DNA of 64,000 nucleotides from Deferribacteres bacterium. GTDB lineage: Bacteria > Chrysiogenota > Deferribacteres > Deferribacterales > Geovibrionaceae. Location of the stretch: assembly GCA_023395255.1 (NCBI GenBank), contig JAEWZN010000003.1:62001-126000 (forward strand), read 5' to 3'. The translations under genes and the position numbers were made by a program. The notes beneath the pieces were generated by a model. That model was given only the letters and a program-made list of their open reading frames with translations, searched no databases and was not told the origin of the DNA. This document shows positions 26,787 through 35,740 of this stretch, in pieces (positions within the stretch are counted from its first letter, which is position 1; every line of letters begins with the position of its first letter).

Positions 26787-29338
26787 AAGGTTTTAAAAGT
26801 GTTGTTTTCCAGAAGAGCGGGCGCGGGTTTGTCGATAAAATAGCCCTGAGCATAATCCACGCCCAGTTCCTTCAGGGAAGCGAGAACCTCGCCGTTTTCC
26901 ACATATTCGGCAACAGTGCGTATGTTCAGTTCCTCAGCGAGTGTCAGGGCGCTTTTTACAAAGGCTTTGTCCACGTCATCGCTCAGGATATTGCGTATGA
27001 AATCCCCTTCTATCTTTATGAAGTCAATGGGGAAATTCTTTATGTAATGGAAGGAAGAGAAGCCTGAGCCGAAATCATCAATGGCAAACATGAACCCTTC
27101 GTTCTTGAGCTTCATTATAAAATGGGCAAGGAGAGATATATTTTTCACTGTCTCCCTTTCTGTTATTTCGAACACTATTTTTGATTTGTCTATGCCGTAT
27201 TTTAGGGTAAGGCCTAATATCTGTACCGCAAATTCCTCCATCATCAGGGATTTCGGTGAGAGATTGATAAACAGGAAGCCGCTGTAGCCGGCTTTGCTTA
27301 TTTCCTCAAAGGCTTTCTCCATAAGCATAAGATCCATTCTGTGCATGACACCCATGGCTTCCGCATCGTCTATGAACTCCGCTGCGGGCATTATACGCCC
27401 GTTTACCGGTATGCGCATGAGAAGCTCATGAACGGAAACGCTGTTATCCGTGAGCGACATTATGGGCTGGAAATAGGGGATAAGGCTTTTGTTTTCTATC
27501 GCATTGAGAATAATCTGGTTTTTAACGCCCATCTCCTTGAGGCTGTTTATAATATCCTCTCCTGTGGGGGCACAGATCCGGTTTTTTCCTTCTCTTTTCG
27601 CTTTATACATCATGTTGCTGGCAACAAGGAAAAGCTTCTTGTCCTCATCTGCATGAAAGGGGTAGCTGGCTATGCCTATGGAGGTCGTGGCCTTTATGTT
27701 TTTTCCGTCAGGCGCAAGAACGTTCACAGCATCAAGGTTTTCCTTAATCCGCTGAACCACGGTGTACGCATTTTCCTCATCCGCTTCGGGGAGGATGAGT
27801 GTAAATTCATCACCTCCGTAACGGGCTACTATGTCCTCCTCCCTGCTGGTGCTTCTGAGTCTCTCAGCGAACCTCTGGAGGAGCTTGTCGCCGAAGGCAT
27901 GTCCGTAAACATCGTTAATCAGCTTGAAGTTGTCAAAATCAAGAACCACAAGGGAAAACCATGATTTATGCCTTTCCGCGCGCTTGGTTTCAGCCTTTAG
28001 CAGATCCCAGAACATGCGCTGGTTGTGGAGGTTTGTCAGGGGGTCTCTGGTGGCGAAAAATTCCACATCCTTGGTGTAAAGGTGGATAGCCTTCACCGAA
28101 CCCACAACGTTCATCAGGGTGGTGAGTATGCTGTCCACAACGATCGATTTTGATTTATCCTCATTAAAAGGGGTCTGTATTCCTATGCCCGTTATGTTGC
28201 CGATGCGCCTTTCGGGGAAGGTGAGGTTTTTAAGCTGGGAGGCTATCTCCTCCTTACTCATGCGCACTATGTCCTTACCCATTTCGGCCACGTAGTGTTT
28301 TATGGACGGGGGGCTGTCGCTGAAAATAGCTTTCAGCATGGGTATATCAAAAACGGCTTCTTCAAAGGCCATTTTTGTTTCGGTATCCGGGTTGTGGTTC
28401 CAGAAAACAAAAAATTCGTAGGTATCGTCAGTTTTGAAAACAGCGAAAAGTGCCTGACAGTAAACAACTGAGTTTACGCTGCGCAGGAGCTTCTTGGTGT
28501 AGTCCACCCAGTCGGTGATCGCCTCTGCGGTGATGACCAGGCGTTCCATGAGCCTTATCTGAAACTGGAGAGTATCGTTGTCCGTTGCTATGCTCCTCAG
28601 CCTTCCCGCCAGTTCCTCAATCTCCTCGTTTATGGCGGCAACCTCCATAAGGCTGTAGTCGCTGCGCTGTAAACTGACCGATTTCAGATCCTCCACAGAG
28701 TTAATGTTGCTTATGCTGGAGTGGAGCTTATCCAGCATCTGTTTAAGTCTGCGGGAGACAAAGAAGGAGATAACAATGCCTATAAAAAGCGGGACGGGGA
28801 GTATTATCATCAGCAGAAGTCTTATGTTCCGCGCTGTTTTATCCTGAAGAAAAAAGAAATTCTGCGTGGTTTTAATCACCCCTATAACATCCCCTTCTAT
28901 GACGTTGTCATGGCAGGTGAGGCATTTTTTCTCGGCTATGACGGGCATAACCTCGGTGAGTGAATCACTGGTATGAAGAGTGCGCATAACGCCGGAGCGG
29001 AAAGCTTCGTTCACGAGGCTGTCCTGCTCGTTCTGGCGGACGTAGCCGAACATCTCGCTCACGGCGTAGCCTCTGTGTATCTCTATGCTCATGTCGCTGC
29101 TGTCGTAGGATTTTGTGATGTTCTCTATGATGTACTCAAGCTCCTCCCGCGATGCGCCGCGCTCCATAGCCACGTACAGGGAGTTGAATGTCTGCTCAAG
29201 CATCACCCGCGCGGTCTTGTCAGCGTAGCCGAAGAGAAGTTTATTATAGGAGTAGGAGCTGATGGTATAAACACCCGCGAAAACCAGAAACGCGGTCAGA
29301 AGAGTTGAAGCGAGTATGTAGTGCTTTATGCTTTTCAT
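26783..29338 (-). CDS. Membrane GGDEF-EAL protein with periplasmic haem-motif sensor
   Basis: An 851-residue membrane protein. A membrane segment at 8-28 and another at about 173-194 flank a periplasmic domain that contains C139-L-T-C142-H143, a c-type haem attachment motif. A coiled linker and a GAF-like region (about 265-420) follow. The GGDEF domain has R-Y-G-G-D-E-F at 506-512 with an inhibitory RxxD site (499-502), so it should make c-di-GMP. The EAL domain keeps most catalytic features, with E638-L-L, FEITERE, AIDDFGSGFSS and AEYVEN, so it may also degrade c-di-GMP. The haem could sense redox, oxygen or NO. It follows ispG on the same strand, 173 bases away. Confidence 0.9.
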   Translation of the reverse strand: MKSIKHYILASTLLTAFLVFAGVYTISSYSYNKLLFGYADKTARVMLEQTFNSLYVAMERGASREELEYIIENITKSYDSSDMSIEIHRGYAVSEMFGYVRQNEQDSLVNEAFRSGVMRTLHTSDSLTEVMPVIAEKKCLTCHDNVIEGDVIGVIKTTQNFFFLQDKTARNIRLLLMIILPVPLFIGIVISFFVSRRLKQMLDKLHSSISNINSVEDLKSVSLQRSDYSLMEVAAINEEIEELAGRLRSIATDNDTLQFQIRLMERLVITAEAITDWVDYTKKLLRSVNSVVYCQALFAVFKTDDTYEFFVFWNHNPDTETKMAFEEAVFDIPMLKAIFSDSPPSIKHYVAEMGKDIVRMSKEEIASQLKNLTFPERRIGNITGIGIQTPFNEDKSKSIVVDSILTTLMNVVGSVKAIHLYTKDVEFFATRDPLTNLHNQRMFWDLLKAETKRAERHKSWFSLVVLDFDNFKLINDVYGHAFGDKLLQRFAERLRSTSREEDIVARYGGDEFTLILPEADEENAYTVVQRIKENLDAVNVLAPDGKNIKATTSIGIASYPFHADEDKKLFLVASNMMYKAKREGKNRICAPTGEDIINSLKEMGVKNQIILNAIENKSLIPYFQPIMSLTDNSVSVHELLMRIPVNGRIMPAAEFIDDAEAMGVMHRMDLMLMEKAFEEISKAGYSGFLFINLSPKSLMMEEFAVQILGLTLKYGIDKSKIVFEITERETVKNISLLAHFIMKLKNEGFMFAIDDFGSGFSSFHYIKNFPIDFIKIEGDFIRNILSDDVDKAFVKSALTLAEELNIRTVAEYVENGEVLASLKELGVDYAQGYFIDKPAPALLENNTFKTF

Positions 29339-29463
29339 AAATTTTTTCAGCCGTACCCTGTATGGATTGTAACAATGCCATTATATATAACTATTTTTAT
29401 GAGGAAAAGCAAAGACAAGGGAGTGGATGTCAAATAAATGGCAAGGCTCACTCGGTAAAATGC

Positions 29464-29508
29464 ACACAGCTTTCTCTCAATAGCTGTGTTGAGATAACGG
29501 CTCTCAAC
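29464..29508 (-). terminator. Two overlapping hairpins after ispG
   Basis: GTTGAGA / TCTCAAC (29488-29508, seven pairs) and ACACAGCT / AGCTGTGT (29464-29489, eight pairs) share two bases, so they may not both form fully. They lie 3' of ispG on the minus strand. There is no strong T-run, so a terminator role is only plausible. Confidence 0.45.
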
Positions 29509-29511
29509 AGA

Positions 29512-30570
29512 CTATTTTACACCGTCTTCCTTTAAAATGCTAAGAAGTTCGGATAAAAGATTTTTTTCTTCCGTTTTTTTCACGATCTCCCCTTTCTTAA
29601 AGAGCAGACCCTGCCCTCTGCCTCCGGCTATGCCGTAGTCAGCCTCCCTTGCCTCACCCGGACCGTTGACCGGACAGCCCATAACGGCAATGTGCAGGGG
29701 AGTTGTGAATGCAGAGAGAGCTTTTTCCGTTTCTTCCGCAAGTTTTATGAGGTCGATCTCGGCTCTGCCGCATGTGGGGCACGAGATAACCTGCACCCCC
29801 CTTTGCCTGAGTTCCAGCGATTTGAGTATTTCCCATGCCACGCGTACTTCCTGAACCGGATCTCCGGTGAGAGAAACCCTTATGGTGTCCCCTATGCCGC
29901 GGGAGAGTACTGCACCTATGCCTGCCGAGGACTTCACCGTTCCGGTGAAAATTGTCCCGGCCTCAGTAATGCCCACATGCAGGGGGTAGGGAAATTCTTC
30001 CGCAAAGCGGGTATATGCCGCCACAGACAGATTTACACTGCTTGCCTTGAGGGAAACCTTAAAATCGGTAAAGGAATGCTTTTCGAACAGCCGTACATGC
30101 TCCGCAGCGGAACGCACTATGGCCTCCGCGCTCACACCGTACTGCTTTCTGATCTCTTTTTCAATTGATCCTGAGTTCACTCCGATGCGGATCGATTTTC
30201 CGTTGGTCTTAGCCGCCTGAATCACTTTTATGCATTTGTCCTCCCCGCCTATGTTGCCGGGGTTTATCCTTATGCAGTCCGCTCCGCTTTCAAAGCTTGC
30301 TATGGCCAGCCTGTGGTCGAAGTGAATATCCGCTATGAGGGGTATGTTTATATTATTTTTTATTGTCTTAATAGCCGCCGCAGCCTCGGCATCCACAACA
30401 GCAACGCGTATTATCTCGCATCCGGCTTCTTCCAGACGCTTAATCTGCCCTATTGTGGCTTCCGTGTCTCTGGTGTCAGTGTTGGTCATGGACTGCACTG
30501 ATACCGGTGCGCCGCCGCCTATCCTGACACTGCCGACTGCAATCTGTTTTGTATTAATCCGGTAGAACAA
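29512..30570 (-). CDS. ispG: 4-hydroxy-3-methylbut-2-en-1-yl diphosphate synthase
   Basis: A 352-residue IspG (GcpE) of the short bacterial form, the Fe-S enzyme of the second-last step of the MEP isoprenoid pathway. The 4Fe-4S ligands are seen in SCPTCGR and in the GCPVNGPGEAREADYG region. The N-terminal TIM-barrel part begins with VRIGGGAPVSVQSMTNTDTRD. The start is a TTG at 30570, preceded by an AGGA ribosome site, and overlaps the phosphohexomutase gene by 17 bases, so the two are co-transcribed. Confidence 0.95.
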   Translation of the reverse strand: MFYRINTKQIAVGSVRIGGGAPVSVQSMTNTDTRDTEATIGQIKRLEEAGCEIIRVAVVDAEAAAAIKTIKNNINIPLIADIHFDHRLAIASFESGADCIRINPGNIGGEDKCIKVIQAAKTNGKSIRIGVNSGSIEKEIRKQYGVSAEAIVRSAAEHVRLFEKHSFTDFKVSLKASSVNLSVAAYTRFAEEFPYPLHVGITEAGTIFTGTVKSSAGIGAVLSRGIGDTIRVSLTGDPVQEVRVAWEILKSLELRQRGVQVISCPTCGRAEIDLIKLAEETEKALSAFTTPLHIAVMGCPVNGPGEAREADYGIAGGRGQGLLFKKGEIVKKTEEKNLLSELLSILKEDGVK

Positions 30571-31984
30571 TTTTCATTCCTGTTACTTTTTCCAGAAGGA
30601 GAATATAGCTCTCCATGGTTTCTTTGTCCAGAGCTTCAAAGCGTAAAACCACGGCAGGCTGAGTGTTGCTTGCGCGCAATAATGCCCAGCCTTTATCGAA
30701 AGTTATTCTCACACCGTCTATTCCGTTGATGTCTCTGATTAAATCTGTTGTTTTGCGCATAGACTCAAATTCTCTTTTGATTTTTTCAACAAAAGAAAAT
30801 TTTTCAGAGTCCGGGAAATCAAGCCTGATTTCCGGCGTATTTATGTATTCCGGAAAATTTTTAATAAGCCCGTCCGCATTTTCGATTTCGCCTGAGAGCA
30901 GCCTGTCTGCGTATATTTCGAAGAAACGCAGTGATGCGTATATGCCGTCATCAAACCCGAAGAAGCGGTCATTGAAGAATATATGCGCACTTGTTTCCCC
31001 CGCAAGGGGGGCGTTAAGCTCAAGCATTCTGTCCTTTATCATGGAATGCCCCGCCTTCCACATAACCGCCTGTGCGCCGCAGTCTTCCAGCGTGTCATAA
31101 AGCGCCTTCGAGGCCTTCACATCGCCTATTACCACAGGGTTGTTCTCGCTCCTGCATAGATCCTGCGCGAAAACAGCCAGCAGCATGTCTCCCCTGATTA
31201 TATGTCCTGAATTTGTTACAGTGACTATCCTGTCCGCATCGCCGTCATAAGCTGCGGCAAAATCGGCTCCGTGAGCCCTGACAGCCGCTATGGCATCACT
31301 GAGGTTTTTGTCCACAGTGGGGTCGGGGTGATGGTTAGGGAACGTGCCGTCCTCCTCGCAGAACAGGGGTATCACCTCCGCTCCGAGAGATTCAAAAAGC
31401 AGCGGCGCTATATTCGAGGCAACGCCGTTTCCGCAGTCGATTACAACTTTCGGTCTCCTGGCAAGGCGGCTTATTTTTTCCCTGAGCCCGGCAAAGTGCT
31501 CAAGGCTCCATTTTATATACTCATCCGTCATATTCCTTGAAGTGAGCGTACCTTTTTCCTTTGCCTCAATATATCCGCGCTCAAGTATGCTGCGGTATAT
31601 TTCCTGAATCAGGTGGGAGTGATAAACTTTCTTATCGCTGCCGAATTTCATTCCGTTGTATTCCGGCGGGTTGTGGCTTCCGGTTATCATTATATAACCG
31701 TCCGCATCTGTGGTTTTTGAGGTGAAGTAAATTACAGGGGAGGGGCATACTCCGGCATCAAGAACATCTGCGCCTGCATCGGTAAGCCCCTGAACCGTGC
31801 GTCTGAAAAGCTCAAGGGAGGACGGGCGCACGTCCCTGCCCACGGCAACTTTACACCTGCGTCCTTTTTCTCTGAACAGCTTTAAAGCGAATGCGTTTGC
31901 CACCAGCGCCGCCGCATCGTATGAAAGTTTGTCCGGCACAGTGCCTCTGACATCGTAATCCCTGAAAATTGAAGCTTCTATCAA
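30554..31984 (-). CDS. Phosphomannomutase/phosphoglucomutase (ManB/AlgC type)
   Basis: A 476-residue alpha-D-phosphohexomutase. It interconverts sugar 1- and 6-phosphates for envelope polysaccharide or glycogen metabolism. The catalytic phosphoserine loop TGSHNPPEYNGMK, the metal loop YDGDADR, the sugar loop GETSAH and the C-terminal phosphate loop RASNTQP are all intact. Whether mannose or glucose is preferred cannot be decided. Its ATG (31984) faces away from the gene starting at 32054, with 69 bases between. Confidence 0.92.
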   Translation of the reverse strand: MIEASIFRDYDVRGTVPDKLSYDAAALVANAFALKLFREKGRRCKVAVGRDVRPSSLELFRRTVQGLTDAGADVLDAGVCPSPVIYFTSKTTDADGYIMITGSHNPPEYNGMKFGSDKKVYHSHLIQEIYRSILERGYIEAKEKGTLTSRNMTDEYIKWSLEHFAGLREKISRLARRPKVVIDCGNGVASNIAPLLFESLGAEVIPLFCEEDGTFPNHHPDPTVDKNLSDAIAAVRAHGADFAAAYDGDADRIVTVTNSGHIIRGDMLLAVFAQDLCRSENNPVVIGDVKASKALYDTLEDCGAQAVMWKAGHSMIKDRMLELNAPLAGETSAHIFFNDRFFGFDDGIYASLRFFEIYADRLLSGEIENADGLIKNFPEYINTPEIRLDFPDSEKFSFVEKIKREFESMRKTTDLIRDINGIDGVRITFDKGWALLRASNTQPAVVLRFEALDKETMESYILLLEKVTGMKIVLPD

Positions 31985-32038
31985 GGCATACTCCGTTATG
32001 CTTTGTAAGTATTATTGTATTTATTTTTAAAAAAACTG

Positions 32039-32047
32039 TGCTATAAT
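32039..32047 (+). promoter_or_regulatory. Extended -10 promoter next to a start codon
   Basis: TG-C-TATAAT, a perfect extended -10. Transcription would start about seven bases later, at or next to the ATG at 32054. There is no ribosome site, which suggests a leaderless message. Confidence 0.6.
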
Positions 32048-32053
32048 CCCTAC

Positions 32054-32860
32054 ATGAAGAAAATAGCCTGTTTTATCAATGATAACAGTTTCTTAGAACG
32101 TCTGTCGGATTTTTGTTCGGCTGAGCGTTTCACCCTTATTAATTATAAGGAGGAGAAATGCGAGCTGGACATCTCCGTTATTGTATTCATAACGGATTGT
32201 TTCGATACGGTAAAGGGTTTTCGGGAGGATGTTCCGCTCTGTTTCATTGGCAGAAGAGGCGACTTGCCGGAGGGTGTGCTTGCGGTGGACACCGGGTTTG
32301 ACCATGTTCAGCTTCGCTATCTTGTTGATGCTGTCTGCCATAACGGAAATATGGAAAACAGTATTTCATCGGTGCGTCCGGTTTCCATAGCAAAAACATT
32401 TCATGTGGCGAACGATATTTTCAGTGTTGAGCGCATAGTTTATCTTCTCACCAAGGAATTCATATATTTTCTTGATTTTAACTCTCTGGAGAAAATCCGC
32501 ATCGGGCTTGCGGAAATGATCACCAACGCGATCGAACACGGAAATCTCTGCATCTCTGGCGACCAGAAGCTGGAAGCCACCGAGAACGGAACCTATTACA
32601 CTCTGATTGAAGAAAGGCTTAAGGACGAAAAATACAAGGATAAAAAGGTAACTTTCACTTACATTATTAACAACTCAGAGGTAAGAATCTCTATTGAAGA
32701 TCAGGGGAGCGGATTCAAGGTTGATGACATTCCCGACCCGACCATGCAGGAAGGGCTTTTCAAACTGCACGGACGTGGTATTCTTATAACAAGAATGTAT
32801 TTTGACGATGTTGTTTATAATGATGTCGGAAACAGGGTTGAACTTGTTAAGAGGTTCTAA
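32054..32860 (+). CDS. RsbW-like ATP-binding protein with degenerate receiver-like N-terminus
   Basis: A 268-residue protein. The C-terminal half is an anti-sigma-type HATPase, with an N box (LAEMITNAIEHGN), DQGSGF, and a G box GRGILITRMYFDD. In RsbW/SpoIIAB-like proteins this fold binds ATP and acts as a serine kinase or anti-sigma switch. The first 100 residues resemble a receiver fold but lack a phospho-acceptor Asp in the normal place. An in-frame start at 32015 is possible, but the extended -10 just before 32054 favours that ATG. Its TAA overlaps the ATG of the metallo-hydrolase gene. Confidence 0.82.
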   Translation: MKKIACFINDNSFLERLSDFCSAERFTLINYKEEKCELDISVIVFITDCFDTVKGFREDVPLCFIGRRGDLPEGVLAVDTGFDHVQLRYLVDAVCHNGNMENSISSVRPVSIAKTFHVANDIFSVERIVYLLTKEFIYFLDFNSLEKIRIGLAEMITNAIEHGNLCISGDQKLEATENGTYYTLIEERLKDEKYKDKKVTFTYIINNSEVRISIEDQGSGFKVDDIPDPTMQEGLFKLHGRGILITRMYFDDVVYNDVGNRVELVKRF

Positions 32861-33672
32861 TGATTCGCTTTCTCGGAACCAGAGGGACAATATCAGTCTC
32901 CGGAGCTGAATTTTCCAAATACGGCGGGAACACCGCCTGCCTCATGATACCTGTTGATGAGAAAAAGTGCATAGTTCTGGACGGCGGAACAGGCATATAT
33001 AACCTTAACAACATGGGGAGCTTCGAGGAATACCATATATTTCTCACACACCTGCACTGGGATCACATATGCGGGCTGCCGCTTTTCAGGCCGTTTTACA
33101 CTCCCGGAAAACATATTTTTCTCTACCTTGAGGATAAGAGCACGCTTACTTCAAAAGATTTTCTTAAAGTGCTTTTTAATCCGCCCTTTTTCCCCATTCC
33201 CAGAACAATGCTTAAATCAAACATCCGCTTCAACCTCATAAGAGGGGGGCAGCATTTTGTCTTCGGTGATATTACTGTTTTCGCCGCGGAAGGGAACCAT
33301 CCTGACGGCGCGCTGATGTATAAGATTAAGGACGGAAATATAACTACCCTTTTCGCCACTGACTTTGAGCACGGAACGGAGAGGGATGATTTTCTCATAG
33401 AGTTCGGCTGCGGTTGCGACTATCTGGTCTTTGACACAACATATACGCCTGAGGACTACGAAGGGAAAAGGGACGGCACTCCCAAAAAGGGCTGGGGGCA
33501 CTCAACTTATATTAAAGGTGCTGAATTTGCGCAGAAAGCAGATATTAAAAATCTTGTGCTCTACCATCATAACCCCGATTATAAAGATGCCGAGCTTGAT
33601 GCCATGTTCGAAGCGGCGAAGAAGGTATTCCCCGCCACAATCTGCTCCTATGACGGGTTTGAGATAAAGTAG
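32860..33672 (+). CDS. Metallo-beta-lactamase-fold hydrolase
   Basis: A 270-residue hydrolase with the metal motif H-L-H-W-D-H (THLHWDHICG), the later His in EGNHPDGALMY, a metal-bridging Asp in FATDFEH and a final His in LYHHNPDY. This pattern suits a phosphodiesterase-like or RNase Z/PhnP-like subgroup; the substrate is unknown. It is coupled to the upstream ATPase gene by a one-base overlap (TAATG), suggesting a two-gene signalling unit. It is convergent with the diguanylate cyclase gene (six bases between). Confidence 0.88.
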   Translation: MIRFLGTRGTISVSGAEFSKYGGNTACLMIPVDEKKCIVLDGGTGIYNLNNMGSFEEYHIFLTHLHWDHICGLPLFRPFYTPGKHIFLYLEDKSTLTSKDFLKVLFNPPFFPIPRTMLKSNIRFNLIRGGQHFVFGDITVFAAEGNHPDGALMYKIKDGNITTLFATDFEHGTERDDFLIEFGCGCDYLVFDTTYTPEDYEGKRDGTPKKGWGHSTYIKGAEFAQKADIKNLVLYHHNPDYKDAELDAMFEAAKKVFPATICSYDGFEIK

Positions 33673-33678
33673 GGCGCT

Positions 33679-34863
33679 TTAGCCCACCACTCTGTTTTTG
33701 CCGAACCGCTTACCGTTATAGAGGTTCTTGTCTGCCCTCTCCAGAAACGATTCAACGCTTTCTCCCTGCATATACTGAGCAACACCTATAGTCACGGTAA
33801 TTACGAATGTCTTGTCCTTCAAGGTAAAGTTGGTTGTTTCCACCTTGCTGCGTATCTGTTCTGCTATGCGGACAGCGTTTTCAATGTCTGTGTTGAGAAG
33901 AAGCACCAGAAACTCCTCTCCGCCGTACCTGAATGAGAAGTCGGACTTGCGTATGTGTGTCTTAACCACGCCGCCCAGATGCTTTATTACCTGATCGCCT
34001 ACTATGTGGCCGTACACATCGTTTATTTTTTTGAAGTTGTCTATATCCAGCAGCAGAATGCAGAACGGCTGACCGTGCCTTCCGAAGCGGACAATCTCTT
34101 CTGCCAGCTTGATGTCCATGTATTTGCGGTTGTTCAGGCCTGTGAGGTGGTCTGTTATGGTTTCCTGCCTGTATTTACGGATGTTTTCATTAAGCTGGGC
34201 GACCTCTTTCTTGTACTCGGTGAGTTCGCTCTCTATTTTTGAATAGCTCTCGGTCATGCTTTCCAGCTTGTCTTTCTTTCCGGCGAGTTTGGAGTCAAAG
34301 GCTTCCATGAACTTGGTGAAAGGCTTGCCGGGGAAGACGATTCCCTCCTCACGGAGGATCTGTTCGATCTCCTCTGCATTGCTCATGAGCTCTTTATCCT
34401 GATTTATATCCTCTTCAACAAAGCGGATATTGTCCTCAAGGTTATCTGACATTTTATCCTGTGTTGAGAGTACCTTCTTGAAGAGGGACTCAACAAATTC
34501 GGTAAGGGTGGAGAGCCGTTTGTCATTTTTTATAAGCTGCCTTGCGATTGAGCCCAGAAACGCATCGGTGATGTCTTCAATGTCTGTTTCATTATTAATC
34601 ATCGCAAAAACTTCTGAGAGCTCTCTGTCGCTCACATATCCTTTGAGTGTGTCAATGTAGGGGAGCATCCTGTTGGTAACGGATATTTTATAGACCGGCC
34701 TGCATGTGGACTGAAACAGTTTGTTGAAGTTTTCGTTGGCGATGAGGGCATCGTTAAGTGTTTTGTCTGTGAGGTTTATCTTTTTTTCTGACATTTGTTT
34801 GAGAATGTTTCTGATTATAGGACTCAAACTTTCAGAATAATATTCAATGGTTTTGTCAGCCAT
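33679..34863 (-). CDS. Diguanylate cyclase
   Basis: A 394-residue soluble protein. Residues 1-180 are helical with no recognised sensor family. A coiled coil (about 195-232) leads into the GGDEF domain with R-Y-G-G-E-E-F (312-318) and an inhibitory RKSD site (305-308). It should make c-di-GMP with product inhibition. No EAL domain or membrane segment is present. The ATG is at 34863. It diverges from the ATP synthase operon across 449 bases. Confidence 0.9.
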   Translation of the reverse strand: MADKTIEYYSESLSPIIRNILKQMSEKKINLTDKTLNDALIANENFNKLFQSTCRPVYKISVTNRMLPYIDTLKGYVSDRELSEVFAMINNETDIEDITDAFLGSIARQLIKNDKRLSTLTEFVESLFKKVLSTQDKMSDNLEDNIRFVEEDINQDKELMSNAEEIEQILREEGIVFPGKPFTKFMEAFDSKLAGKKDKLESMTESYSKIESELTEYKKEVAQLNENIRKYRQETITDHLTGLNNRKYMDIKLAEEIVRFGRHGQPFCILLLDIDNFKKINDVYGHIVGDQVIKHLGGVVKTHIRKSDFSFRYGGEEFLVLLLNTDIENAVRIAEQIRSKVETTNFTLKDKTFVITVTIGVAQYMQGESVESFLERADKNLYNGKRFGKNRVVG

Positions 34864-35312
34864 CTTCCACCCATATGTAATAATGATTTATTATAATGCA
34901 GAATGATATATTAATAAAGCTGATTTCATGAACGAAAAAACTGTCTGCTTGATTTAACCTGCTAAAAAGTGTAAAAGCATAGCACAAAGCGGCAGGTGGA
35001 AAACCTGCCCGGAAAATGCGCTCAGAACGCTGTATTAATGCGTAATAAATTGTATTGACAAGGGAAACAAGTTTTGATAACTTCCTTCCTGACTGTACAC
35101 TGTATACAGTCCTGAATGTATTGCATTCCGCTTCACACAAAGGTTTTAGCCAAACTTTAACCAGTTGTGACCGGTTATTTTAATGACAGGCATGTGTAGG
35201 TTTTGATACCCCTGGGGTTTATCGTTAAAGGACTGCCGTTTTTACGGTGGTTTTGTATTTTCGGTCAAAACAGCACAGGAATGCAGCAGTCTTAATCAAG
35301 CAGAGGTCATTA
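34864..35312. other. 449-base divergent region between diguanylate cyclase and ATP synthase genes
   Basis: It must hold promoters for both directions. A TTGACA (35055-35060) has only weak -10 partners. Several palindromes stand out: GACTGTA...TACAGTC (35091-35111, listed separately), AACCAGT-TGTG-ACCGGTT with one mismatch (35159-35176), ACCCCTGGGGT (35208-35218) and a short CCGT-TTTT-ACGG hairpin near 35233. No gene is seen. Confidence 0.55.
35091..35111. promoter_or_regulatory. Palindromic operator candidate upstream of the ATP synthase operon
   Basis: GACTGTA and TACAGTC arms seven bases apart; inside lies a perfect 12-base palindrome ACTGTATACAGT (35099-35110). Spacing is one base longer than the E. 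coli LexA CTGT-N8-ACAG site. The binding protein is unknown. Confidence 0.4.
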
Positions 35313-35735
35313 ATGGTATACGTTGACTTTACAATCGTTATTCAGATCATTCAGTTTCTTCTCATTATCTTCATCAGCAAAAAACTGATTCTTGACCCGA
35401 CGCTCAAAACTATCCAGTCCAGAGACTCCCGCATTAAATCCCTCACGGATGAAGCGGAAGGGCTCCGCGCTGAGGTTGAGGCGGGAAGAAAAAGCTACGC
35501 AGAGAAGATGGATGCCATGAGAGCTGAAATGGCTGAATACCAGAGAAAAATCAGAGAGGAAGCCTCGAAGGATGCAGCAGCGAAGGTTGCTCAGGCCAAA
35601 GCCGAGGTAGACGCAAAGGTTGAGGCGGCGCTGCTTAAGCTTGAAAGCGAAAAAGAAGCCGCAGCTAAAAACATGGACTCAATGGTCGGCGAACTCTCCG
35701 ATCTGATAGTTCAGAAAATTCTTAAGTCTGCGTAG
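35313..35735 (+). CDS. atpF': ATP synthase F0 subunit b'
   Basis: A 140-residue b-type stalk subunit: one N-terminal membrane segment (about 4-22, IVIQIIQFLLIIFISKKLI) followed by a long Ala/Glu/Lys-rich coiled coil. A second, longer b subunit follows five bases later, so this is the b' partner of a b/b' heterodimer, as in many deeply branching and photosynthetic bacteria. The ATG at 35313 was chosen because AGAGG lies upstream and the membrane segment starts there. It is the first gene of the operon. Confidence 0.9.
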   Translation: MVYVDFTIVIQIIQFLLIIFISKKLILDPTLKTIQSRDSRIKSLTDEAEGLRAEVEAGRKSYAEKMDAMRAEMAEYQRKIREEASKDAAAKVAQAKAEVDAKVEAALLKLESEKEAAAKNMDSMVGELSDLIVQKILKSA

Positions 35736-35740
35736 GGGGA

